Shown here: positions 25,140 through 36,600 of the stretch, one piece after another
How positions within the stretch are numbered: position 1 is the stretch's first letter
Layout of the letters: the number at the start of each line of letters is the position of its first letter
Assembly: GCA_032358255.1 (NCBI GenBank)
Contig: JAULBX010026274.1
Location: forward strand, 124,001 to 188,000
Direction: 5' to 3'
Source: Heterotrichella gracilis
Taxonomy: Eukaryota > Sar > Xanthophyceae > Tribonematales > Xanthonemataceae
Length of the DNA stretch: 64,000 nt
Translations under genes and position numbers: made by a program
Notes under the pieces: generated by a model
Database searches by the model: none
What the model was told of the DNA's origin: nothing
Seen by the model: the letters and a program-made list of their open reading frames with translations, nothing else

Positions 25140-27872
25140 CTATTGGCAAACTGCATATCCACTCCAGCCCTTGACCGCCACCACTGATCTGTGCCTCGGC
25201 GTGTTCTCCTTCTGTGTGCTGGCTGCAAACCCCGCTGCCTTCAGCTCTGCGTGCATGTCCATTGTGATGTACTCAATGAGCCAGGGCTCGGTGCTCTTGA
25301 AGGCAGTGTAGGCAAAGGGGTTGGCAAACACGCGCTGCCAGATGGGAGACTGGGGGTTCATCTCCTGCAAGACCCACGTGTAGAGTGAGGTGGCTACCAC
25401 GACTAAATCTCAGTGCTCGAGACCAGATGCCGCAACGGCATTGTCATTGTTGCTGCTCATTTCAAATTTTCTTGCTGAGCTGAGCTGAGAAAATCAGCAT
25501 TCGCTAATGCATAATGGCGCTTGAACCACTGCACCACACGCGCATGCCCCAATGAGGCAGCCATGCTGCATGATTGCACTGTGCTGTACTCGATGCAAAA
25601 CACTCATCTGTAGGCGTACTCCAGCCTCAGGAAATGTTGTATTTTGAGTCCGTTCTGCTTGCTCATGCGAAGGCAATAGTAGATGACCGGCTGGAAATGT
25701 CCCAGCTGCACCTGTACCTCTACGTGTGGCACCCATGCATCAAGCAATCCATGTTGAACCCATCACGCTGCAATGATCAGCATCAGCCCTGTAGCAAGTG
25801 TTTTACCCAAAACCCCACACATGCCCACCATAATCGCCAGCACCCCGCCTGGCCGCAGCAGCCGGTAGGCCTCCTTGAAGATGGCTGCGGAGGCAGCCTG
25901 CGGCAGCTCGTGGCACACCAGGCACATGGACACTAGGTCCGCACTGCCTGCCGGTAGCTGGGTGTCCTCCGCAAGGCCATGCACAAGCGTGAGCGGCTCA
26001 GGGCTGCCACTGGCCGCCTGTGAGCAGGCGGGTGGAGCGATCAGCTGTGTCCTCCAAGGGGAACAGTGTGCCACATTACGGTAATCAAGCTGGCACATGA
26101 TTTTGTGGGCAATTCCTACTGCCTACTGCAGACCCACATGATCATGCGTCAAAGATCTTACTCATCGTATTGGCACAGCCTAACTAAAGCCTAACCAGCA
26201 TGTATGTGGTGGTGATGTGATCACTGCTATGTCGTGACTTCTGCACAATGCCATGCGGCGCCATGCCTCGACGCATGCCCCGGCAGCTCCAACATACCAC
26301 CCCTCCTGCGTCCCCGCCTAGATTGCAGAACAAAAAATACCCGCCGCACCCTTTTAAAGCACGGTGTGCACCCTACCTCTCGGGCGCGTTGCTCGTACGT
26401 GCCCACAGCAATGAAGTAGGGCGACAGGTCGACACCAGTCACATGCGCGCCCGGGAACGCCTCCATCAGCTCAATGCTGCTCAGCCCTGTGGCGCACCCC
26501 AGGTCCACGATGCGTGTGATGTCCCCTTGCACCTGCATCCGATGCAGATTACAATCCCATGCCTCAGTTAAGTTGCATTCCATGAGAGGCAAGATGCATC
26601 CACGGATGTGATTTGCCAATTGAAACTGCACAAGCATTGCACCACTGTCCCTCACGAGCCGCTTTGACACCCGTCGTTTACACCACTGACATCCTGTGGT
26701 CCTTGATACACCTGCCCTTGAAACCCCCGACCCTAAACTGCCATGCGCAGCACTGGTACCTGCATCTCTTCCATCTGCTCCCGCGTGCGCGCACTGTAGC
26801 TCTGCCGCAGGCGCTTGTCGCCCCTGCAAAGTGAAAGCATACAAACGTTAACAAGGTGAGCGAGGGACTGAACATTAGGATGACAATGCGCCTGACAGCT
26901 GCAGCAGGCATACAAGTGCGAGACGGTGGCAAATTGACCTTCTCAATGCGTGTGCTAACAATTCCGATGTTGGTTTTACCATCAGCATGCAGCATGCTTT
27001 AAATAGCCAGATTGCAAAATGCAAATTTGCAAACGAGTTAGTTGAGATGACAACCCCACGTTACCCCATAGACCAATGACATGGCTCCTGTGCTGCATCA
27101 AAACATGCAGGCATGCGCGCTCAGCATCATTAGATACGTAGCGCTGTTTCCTTATCATGAGCTGTCAACCGGTGGCACACGCTTACTCTGGATCGAGCGC
27201 TTTGTTTTTTGGGTCCATTACAGGCGCATGCACAGACTTGGCAGCCAGCTCCACCTCCCATGCGGCATCCCAGTTGAGGTTTCCCTCGGGGTATGCGTGG
27301 AATGGCTGGGTGTAGTAGCTGGGGTACTGTAGACCTGGCTTTGTAATCGCCTCCACCTCTGGCGCCCAATCTACCTTTCGGAGTTCAGCCAGCCTGGATT
27401 CGAAGTCGCATCCTATTGCCTCCCCACGCTGCATGATAGTCTTGCGTGCCTGCCACAGACAGGCACCACATACAAGAGTGAAATAGTGACATTTCTGGAC
27501 ACGTGACACTGTAGCTTGCAGGTCCTCCCTCGCCGCATGTTGCCTTTGGCTGTTTGGGGACCATAGGGACCCAGCCAGCCGTTGGCAGCATTGCACAAGC
27601 AACAAGTGCCTACAATAGGTTCTTTGCAGTTCACTGTTGTAGCGTGAGATTTACAACCGCATCAGGCGTGATTGCAACAGTAACAAGTGTCAACATACCT
27701 TTGCAGTTGCCATGCTGAAGAAAGGAGGGAACTTGAAGAGGGCTTCTACAGCTCCAATAAGAAGGGAGTTGCTATTCAAAAAGGGGAGTGTGGGTGCTTG
27801 TTGAGCCGCACGGACCGGGGTCAGTCTTGGGATGACTGCCCTGGACATGGGTGCAAGCATGCCCACCTGCAC
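25140..27872 (-). CDS. plastid-targeted SAM-dependent methyltransferase, class I
   Basis: The substrate is unknown. Exon 1 (27872-27699) encodes a Pro/Ala/Ser-rich transit peptide ending SMATAK; inner ATGs such as 27860 are also possible starts. Exon 2 begins at 27449 (ARKTIMQRGEAIGCDFE) and runs to DPKNKALDPE near 27187, and its family block LNWDAAWEVELAAKSV is conserved in plant and cyanobacterial relatives. Exon 3 is GDKRLRQSYSARTREQMEEMQ. Exon 4 carries SAM motif I, RIVDLGCATGLSSIEL, and motif II, HVTGVDLSPYFI. The next exon carries the later motifs, DLVSMCLVCHELP and YRLLRPGGVLAIM. The last exon (to 25140) has EMNPQSPIWQRVFANPFAYT and a short end. It resembles the uncharacterised Arabidopsis family of At4g29590 type, from memory. 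The fold is certain; its role in photosynthesis is only suggested by its neighbours. Confidence 0.82.
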
Positions 27873-28805
27873 AGCAAACAGCAGGTGTGTGAATGAAAGT
27901 TGCAGTTGGCATTTGCAGATGTTGGGCAGTCAAATACTGTGTGCGGCCCTGGGGTGCACGCGGGTGACAGCAGGTACCTTGCTGCCAGACTGAAAGGGTC
28001 TTGCAGTGAGCGTCTTCATGCCGGTTGCGCCTCAGGCAGAGCCCGTCACGCTAGTTACAGAACGTGGTTTGGGTTTTCCAACAGTCGAAGTTTAAATCTG
28101 TTGCAGGCACAGCTCCTCAAGCTGCAAGATGGGTCGGGTGGCCCCTATACGGATGCATGCAGCCAGCCAGTTGTGCGGCACATCACGACTTTGGATAGAA
28201 ATTTCTTGGTCTGGCTAGAGGTATCGGAGTGGATAAGTATCGATAGTCAGTGTCAGTCACTGGCTAGCTAGTTGCAGTACTGTCACCCCAGAGCGACACG
28301 GCACGTTGAAGGTCCGATCGATATGCTAACGTTCTAGCTTCTAGTGTGGAACACACAAATGCTTCTGAAGCCACGAGCCTCCGCTTGGCAGTTCGAGGCG
28401 TGCATAGTGACCACCATGCCGCATCACATGCCAGGGACTCTTCAGAATCTAGTGAATTCCGTGCCAGAGCCATGTGAACCGTGCAAGCATATGTTCACCA
28501 CCCACTCACAAGTTGGAACCTGGACACTGTCATGCACCTGGTTGACAAGTATGTACTGCCAGTGGGGCACTACAAGCCATGCGATGTGCCCTGCCATTAG
28601 TGCACCAATCTGCAGCGCCAAGCGAATGCTTCCACAGCACCCAGTGAGGGCAGCCACTTGTCGGGGTGACACAAGACTGATTCTGAATAGTGCTGGGTAT
28701 TGTTACAACAAGGAAAAATACTGGTACAAGTAAACAAAATTAATCTTCTCAGCTACCCACTACTACGGCCCTACAAAACCCGCCCCACTATTGTACCAAT
28801 GACGT
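27873..28805. other. region between methyltransferase and psaL
   Basis: This holds the upstream flank of the methyltransferase gene and the 3' flank of psaL. A TTACA (TGTAA on the minus strand) at about 28697-28701 is a likely psaL poly(A) signal, roughly 105 bases past the stop. No other gene is supported. Confidence 0.45.
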
Positions 28806-30132
28806 TCAGGAGTAGTATGGCAGGATCTGTGTAAGGATGTATGCCCATGCCACACCGGAGAGGCCACCCACCAACCAGCCGGAGGTGAACTTGCTCCACC
28901 TGCACACGTGAACAAGGCATCAGACCACGGTGTCAACTGGCGTACAAATTGCAACCGGTGATTAGGCAACATCAGCCACACTGTAGATACAACACTGCAG
29001 GAAGGATTACCAGCATGGGTGCAAGCTGAGCAGGCCTGAAGCCTTTTGCAGTGAGGAGCAGGAGCACCACGTACCCGTCAGCAGACTGCAGTGGGTCGCG
29101 GGCGATCGACCTGCCCGACAGGGTCTTGACGCCCACGGTCTCCTCCTGCTGGAAGGACACTGCGCCGTAGATGCTGAGGCAGGCGGTCAGGATCAGGACA
29201 AGGCCAGCTCCTGACAGGCAGCCTGCGATCTCAGCGGTCCCGGGGACGGAGCGAAGGGGACCCAGCTGCAACACCAGGCATGGGTTTCAGATGTGGGCAG
29301 CGCCAGGGAAGAGTTTCCGGTGTGCACAACACCCGGCATGGGTACAATTGGAAGACACACCAGGCGTGGTTTTCTAGTCAATGCAACAGCAGGACGTGGG
29401 TTTCGGGGTTGTGCAACACCAAGGATGCGCGGTTTACCACTTGCACACCATCAAGCATGACTTTCAAATTTGTGCAGTTTGGACAGCAGTTGAGAGGGTA
29501 CCCAAACTCTCTCAACCCTTGCATGCCATGCAGCTGCAAGGCAAAACGCCCAGGTAGGGTGGGGAATGGCATCAGGCGCATGCTGCTTTCAAAAGAGTCA
29601 TTCTCACTGCTCAACTTGTTGTTTCTGAACCTGCCCACATTTGCTGCTACTACATTGCCTGTGCATAGAGTGCACTAGGCCCCAGTGGTGAGCATCATGC
29701 AGTGCAGGCTGACCTTGATGAAGGGTCCAACAACCAGGAAGCCGTGGGCCAGGCCAATCTCCACACCGCGCAGCAGTGGGGAGACGGCAGTCCTGTAGGC
29801 GGGGAGCTGGGACAGGTAGGAGGCAACGATGGGCGCCGACGTCACTGGGGTCTCCAGCATTCCGATGAAGGGGTCGCCATTGATTGGCTGGATGACCTGG
29901 ACCTGTACGGGGACACAGTCGGTGTCATGCCCCAGCGTTACTGCGATTTGATGGGTGATGGGTGGAGAGTGGTGCGCGCGAAGGGCGGTACCTTCTCGGC
30001 GCGGACGCTGAAGGAAGTCCTGCACCTGACCACGCGGGAGGAGGGGGCAAGGCCGGTAAGCTGGCCGAAGCGAGCCCTGCTGGTGAGCCCCGCTGGCTTG
30101 ACGTTCAGAGAGCTAGCAAGCATGGTTGCCAT
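28806..30132 (-). CDS. psaL: photosystem I reaction centre subunit XI (PsaL), plastid precursor
   Basis: PsaL is the thylakoid membrane subunit that docks light-harvesting complexes to photosystem I. Exon 1 (30132-29992) is a transit peptide, [15 protein letters not shown], ending SVRAEK. Exon 2 begins [14 protein letters not shown] and carries [20 protein letters not shown] and the helix [16 protein letters not shown]. Exon 3 begins [15 protein letters not shown] and has the second helix and [12 protein letters not shown]. The final exon joins in phase as [14 protein letters not shown] and ends with the third helix and [11 protein letters not shown]. All family blocks are intact and the length is normal. 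A degenerate tandem repeat lies in the second intron. Confidence 0.97.
29267..29445. repeat. degenerate minisatellite in psaL intron 2
   Basis: About five imperfect copies of a unit resembling CAACACCAGGCATGGGTT occur at intervals of 35-40 bases (for example near 29269, 29323, 29358, 29383 and 29417). It is intronic and non-coding. Confidence 0.5.
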
Positions 30133-31009
30133 GGCTGCAATCGACGGGTGCTTGCTGGGCTATCTGGTGCCAAAACAAGGTGACAGCAGGCTACAACGGT
30201 CAGATAAGCCTTCACTGGAGGTTCATGAGCGTGTATCCCAACGCACCAACAGCAAGGTGGGTGATAGTAGGCGTTCGTTCACTCGCGTTGCACCTGAATC
30301 GTGAAGTAGCAGCAGCTGTCCATACAGCGCCCAGGATTATATCACGTGCGCGTTTGAGATAGCAAGAGATTGCTGACCTGGCACCAATCGAGGATCCCCA
30401 GCCCTGTATTTGTGGGGATTCAAGGAACATCTAACGTCCCGAGTTGAGGAAATCAACGAAATCCCATTTAATTTCAGAGAAGAAAGGGAGTTTTGAGTCA
30501 ACCACTCCCTGGTGCACTCACCACAGAAAGACCAGTGCCCGACACATTACCCCGAAGCAGCAACAGGTGCTCGCGTTGACTGATGGACAATGAAATTAGC
30601 GGTTACAACTGCTGGATTGTATTTGGCCGTGGGGCTGGGTTGCATCAGCCGCATCAAACCCCTGACTGACAGCGCAGGAAATGGAGAGAAAAGCAGACAG
30701 AAAACAGTAAGAGGGGTATGAAGATATACCATTGAGACCCCTGACGTGTCTGCAGTTGCAGAGAGCATAGTCATACGACGTCAAGGATGGCTGGTCATGC
30801 GTTGTCATGTTTCAAACCAAAAGGAAGAGAAGTACTCTTATCGTGTTCATTTCAGTTCAAACACAAGTGGAAGTTGCACAGCGTGAAAAAGTTGCGCAAA
30901 ATGATTGTACAGCAACAAGGTAACAATACATAGACTGTTCTCCATGTAAGGGCTACTGTCAAACAAGTTCCACAATGCTCAGTGATATACAACAAAGTGT
31001 GTGCGCCAG
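30133..31009. other. psaL upstream region and 3' flank of the corepressor gene
   Basis: This is the psaL promoter side (its ATG is at 30130-30132, minus strand) and the 3' untranslated region of the SANT corepressor. No clear open frame, RNA gene or strong promoter box was seen. Confidence 0.45.
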
Positions 31010-33637
31010 TTACTCGGCTGCCATTTCTGGCTGCCCCACTGCATCGCTGCTGGTAGGCGCTGCATCCTGCACAGCCACGGGCTCTGCTGGGGAGCCAGGA
31101 GGTGCGGCATCCGCCTGGACAGCCGTTTGCTCGGGCTCAGCATCATCGTCAGCAGGCCTGCTGCCGCCACCAGACCCCTCCTGGGCCGGAAGTTGTTCAG
31201 GCGGGCTGCTTGTAGGGGCAGGGTCTGCTACAGCAGCAGCAGCAGCTGCAGCTGGCTTGGGTGTATGCGCCGCATCCACCACAGGATGGCTGGCATTGAG
31301 CGTGGCGCCGCCACTGCTTTTTGCAAGAGCCTGCTGCAACAGGGCAGGAGAGAGCCCCACGCTCTGCAGCACTTCCGCCACTGATGTGACCATTGCTCCT
31401 GATGTGGAGCCGCCAAGCCGGGAAAACGCCGGGCGGGACGGCGGCACTTGGGCACCAGAGGATGACGGCGCACTACTGGATGCTGGGATGGCGTCGTCTC
31501 CCCGGGATGGCTGTGTGCACTCTCCCGCTGAGCTGGAAGGCCGCGCAGGCGCCTGGCGGGATGCTGGTCGCAGCTCCGGCACTGGGTCTGTGTGGCGAGA
31601 GGGCTCACTGAGCGCCGGCTGCGGCATGGGCCACGATACAGGGGCCGAAGCGCCGCCCGGCTGCTGCCGCGCTGCTTGCGCCTGCCACAAGGGCGCCAGC
31701 CCCGGCCCCGGCGCCAACCCCGTGCCTGCCTTGCTGTTGCGCTGCAGGAGCTCCAGCAGCAGCGGCTGTAGGCCTGTGGTGGCCAGCGGCTGCACGTTGC
31801 GCTGCGCTTGCTGCGCCTGCAGCGCCGCGGCTGTGATGAGTGACGCCCTGGAGTAGGCAGCGCCTGGGGGCACAGAAGTGGACGGCAGCGGCCACGGCGG
31901 CGGCTCTATTGCTTTGCCCAGGAGCTCGTTCCTGCTCTCCAAGTAGTGCGACAAGGGCGGCTTGGTGTCATCCAGCTGGCCCATGCTGCCAAAGGGGCGC
32001 AGGCCGCCAGGCCGCAGCAAACCTGGGGAGACCACACACATTGTAAGAATTGGAACGTGGGGAAAAGGGTCTACCTGGCAGTGGTGTGTGGCAACTGATA
32101 ATGGATGCGTCCTCCGGAGGCACGCATGTACCTGACGCATGTAATTGACAGGTGAAAGACTCTGGTAAATGCCCTGAAGTACATGGGTGCAGGCCTTTGT
32201 ATGGCTCATGTTGCGCACAAAGCCCCTTTTATTACTTGAGCCATTTTCATTGCACCTACATCATTTAGGCCATAATGTAAAAAGAGCTATGTACCTTTTA
32301 TATCATTTCCAAAACTCCGCACTGTGGTGTGCTGTTGACCTACCTGCGGCCTCCTGGTCGCCAGCTCGCTGGAAGGCGGCAGCAGCCTCCTGGCCCCTGG
32401 CACCATAGGAGGACAGGTAGCTGTTCATCACATCTGACAGGGAGGCCGATGTGCCTGCTCCACCTGGCCTTGGCGGCAGCAGCTGGCCCTCGAGTGCGCT
32501 GTGGCCTGCGTCGTCCTCGTGGTGGTGCAGGCTGGGGTTGCTGCCGATGGGCTTCATGCGCTTGGCCTGGGACTGGAACAGGGCATGCTGGGGATGGGAG
32601 GAGGTGCCGTCGATGCCGTCGATGCCAGGAGGGCGCTGGAATGCGTTGCCAGTGTACATCGAGTGTGTCGGGGGCAAGCCCCGTCGCGCATCCTCATCCT
32701 GTAACATGGAACATATTGGTTGGCGGCAGGCTGGAGAATAGGATACTCAAGGTGCTCAAAGAGTTGTGCAAGGCACATGGGCACTACTGCTGGATGCATT
32801 CCAAGTGGGCCACACATGCACATGGAGGCTGGCTCAGAGGGACTGCTTTGCACGTAAGAACACAATAATAAAAGATGGAGTTCCGCTGCTGCTTTGCTCA
32901 GAGATCGCGTTGGTTTATCATCAAACTCTTGAGTCAGCGCCCTTGCGCAGGATAGTTTGTTTTCCTCATAGCAAGCAGGCAGCGCGGCACACAGGCGGGT
33001 GCATGACGGGTAGCTGGGGATGCTGGCAATAATCAAGAAGACGGCAATTCAATCAATCAATAATGTATCTATGCGCACAGGAGCACAATGGTTCAATAAG
33101 GCAGCCAAATTGGTAACAGCCTGGAGTGCAAGGCGTGTGGGCACCAGTGGTAGATGCATCCCACCTGGGGCAAGCATGCGGAATGTAATTTACATGTTGC
33201 AATGTACCATGACAAGCGCATCAACCCCACCCCATGGCCATGGCTGGTACTTAGGGTATACAGTCCAAAGATAAACGCTAGACACCTACCTTGCCATACT
33301 CCCAGGGCTGCAGGTAGTTTCCGCCCCCTTGACCAGCTCCCCCAGGCCCAGACCGCTTCATGTCCCGCACGCCGTACAAGGCAGCCTCCAGGGAGGCCGA
33401 CAGGCGGCTGTTGGACTGCATGTCCCCATCAGGCGGCAGGCCGTACCCGCCCCCGCCAGGCGCCTGCTGCTGCGGCGCGGCGGGTGCGGCAGGCTTGGCG
33501 GCGTAGGCCAGGAGCGACGCCAGTGAGTTGCCGCCGCCGCCTGCGGTGAGCGACCACAGCAGGGCCGGGTTGGCCTGCAGCAGCACCTGCAGCGCGGCAT
33601 TGTAGCATTGCTGGCTGGGGGGTGCATTCCGAGGGTC

Positions 33638-33670
<33 letters not shown>

Positions 33671-36600
33671 GGATTGCGCCAAGTTGCCCAGCACGGCCGA
33701 CATCCACGCCTGTGAGGCGGTCTGTGCGCTCCCGAGCCCGCCTTGGGCGTACAGCAGGGCTAGCAGAGGGTTGCTGGCAGCAGCGGCGCCGGCGCCCAAG
33801 CCTGCGTGTGCTCCGCCAGGCTGCCAGGCTGCCAGCTGGTCGTACACCGACCGCTGCTGCTGGTGCTGCAGCGGCTGCTGCTGCAGTGCGGAGCCCGGTT
33901 GGGAGGCAGCTGCAGACTTGTACAGGCTGGCCAGTAGCGCACTGGAGAGCAGGTCTGAGCTATATGGCATCCCGCCGCCCATGTCTGGTGCGACTGGCCG
34001 CTCAAGGTTCCCATCGGCGGCGGCCTGAAGCGCGTCTTTGGCAGCGCTCTCCGCCGCAGCCGCATGGGACCGCACGTCCTTGGCGCCTGTGGGGAGGCTG
34101 AACAGCGGCAGCATGTGCGACAGCGCGGCTGCGCTGGACGTGGGGATGCCGTACATGGAGTCCTCAGGGTAGAGCGGCTGCGTGCGGGCAAATGCGCCCA
34201 GGCCCTGCAGCTGCAGGGACGCTGGTGGCGGCAGCAGGTCGGTGGGGCGGCCAAGGTCCACGCCCTGCGCGTCAAGCCCTGGGCCACGCAAGGGCAGGCC
34301 TGGCTTCAGCAGCGCAGCGAGGCGGCTGGCGTCGGACACGCCTGCAGCCACAAACAACACGTTATCAACTACTCCGTGCTGTTTATGATTTCCTACTGTT
34401 GCCATGCTCAACACATGCAGCAGGCTGTGCAGCAAACCAAAATGCAACTGCAGCATACTACAGTCAAGGATGTAGTATACAGAGAACACCCCCTTGCTAC
34501 TCTGATTGCCCTTAACCACATGCGTGTTGCTGACCACAATGCAAAGCACTGTTTCCCATCCCAACAACAGCCAATGGTGCCTACCTGGCACGTCTGGGAA
34601 CTTCATGCCGTTGATCTTGTCCAGCAGCTCTTGCGTGCCAACATGGCGAGCGGTATCTTCCCCTGCGTTGCCCTCTCCCTCCCTTGTCCCCGACACCGCC
34701 TCGTCGCCCTTCTCACCATCGCCACCACCATTGCCCTGCAGGTGGACCAGGCATGATGTTAGTCACATGCGATCCACCACAGTGCTGCTAGCCCTGTGTG
34801 CGTGCAGTAATTGCCATTCCTGTGTGGGTACAGCTAGTGCCAGGAAACCAGTGATGGTAGCACTGCGCGCATGCAGAGTGTGCTGGGAGCACTGAGTGCG
34901 TGCAGGTTAGTACACAAAACCACTGCCGTATGTGCCTAGCACAAGCGCTGCGTAATGGCATTGTGCTGCACCCTAGGCCACCAAACACACAGTGTGCCAC
35001 ACCCACCGTCTGGCTGCGCACGCCCTCCCCGCCACCAGGGCCCAGCTTGCGCTTCCTGTTGGTTGGGTGGATAGCGGTGAGTGGCAGCTCCATGCGGTCC
35101 AGCCCCAACTTGACCTTATAGTTCTGGTAGTAGTTCTTGATTTGCACCAGGGTCTTGCCAGGGATGGAGCCCTGCAGCTGGCCCCAGTCGCGACCAAACA
35201 CCTGCACCGCGGGTTACAAATGCATCGATATTGTGCCGCCAGTGAATGCAGCCACCGGAAGTGACCACATGCCATGCACTCCAATACTTCACAAAGCCAC
35301 TGCCAGGTGCCAACACCATGCTAGCAGAGCTGCTTGTATCCTTTATGCATGTATGCCATTGAGTTCATGGGTTGCCAAGGGTCGGCACCAGCATGGTGCA
35401 GCAGTTGCAATGCCAGGCTAGTCCATGCCAATCTAGAGGTACAACCCCAATGAAACGTGCATGCCATCTTAACACAATATAACACTCACAACCACTAAAG
35501 CAAAGATGGGGTATTACTCCATTTTAATCAAATCAACAAGCTACACTCCTGACCCCGCATCATGCAAGTGGGCTTGCTCCCCATATGGTAACCATTCCAT
35601 AAACCCAGCAATATTTACCTTGTAGGTATCCAGGAAAGTGTCCTTCTCCTCTTGGCTCCAGTAGGATACTGAGCGCCTGCCTGAGGGGTCTGCAGTACCC
35701 GCACTGGCCTTGGATCCCAACACAGATTGCCTGCCATCATCTGTTGGCATGGCACAAAAGGCACTCAATGTGAGGGTCACATGCAGCCGTGGCCATGCAC
35801 GCATCATTCAAACCACCCAAACTTGGCCATCAAGGGCATGCCAAAATCACCTTCACAACCTATGACGTAAATCCAATGAAGGGTTCATGGCTATGCATGC
35901 AGTGATCATAAGCTGCTGGCACACCTTAGATATTATTATGCCTCACAAAACAAAGAGTACACAACATGACTCTGCAGAGGCTGACCCATTGCCAAGGCTG
36001 CATTATTGCATATTCGTTGGCACAAATGCATTGCTTTCAAGTTCAACCCACCCGCATCATTGTCAGCAGCCGATGCCACCGCGTGCAGCAGCCCCGAGTG
36101 CTTGTACTCGCCGTCCCTGTCGTCCACACCCAGGCCCCCAAAGATGCCGCCAGGCAGCACGGGCGTGGCCCCATTCAGCCCATACCCACGCACAGCCGCG
36201 GTGGGGCTGGACTGGTCAGCAGCGTAGCTCTCCTGGCCCCCAAGCTGGGGCGTGCCGCCCGCCCGGCGGGGCGTGCGGCTGCGGGGCGCCTCCGGTGACG
36301 CCAGATAGGCCTGGTCTGGGTCGGCATACTGTTGCGACTCCCCGCCCATCTCTGACATGTCGGGAATGGATGAGTCCATGTTGATGTCATCCCCTCCTGT
36401 TCCCCCGTCGCTCGCCACCCTGTCCAACGACAGGCGCTTGCGGTGCTTGTACCAGTAGCCCTTGACGGCAGACAGGCTCTTGCCTGGGATCTCCCGGCAG
36501 ATGGCCTTGAGGTCCCTGCCATGCTTGCGCACACCTGGTGCAGGGCAAGTGGGCACTGTCAGTTGGCAGAGGAACAGGCGTGCAAGTCTGGTTTACTGAG

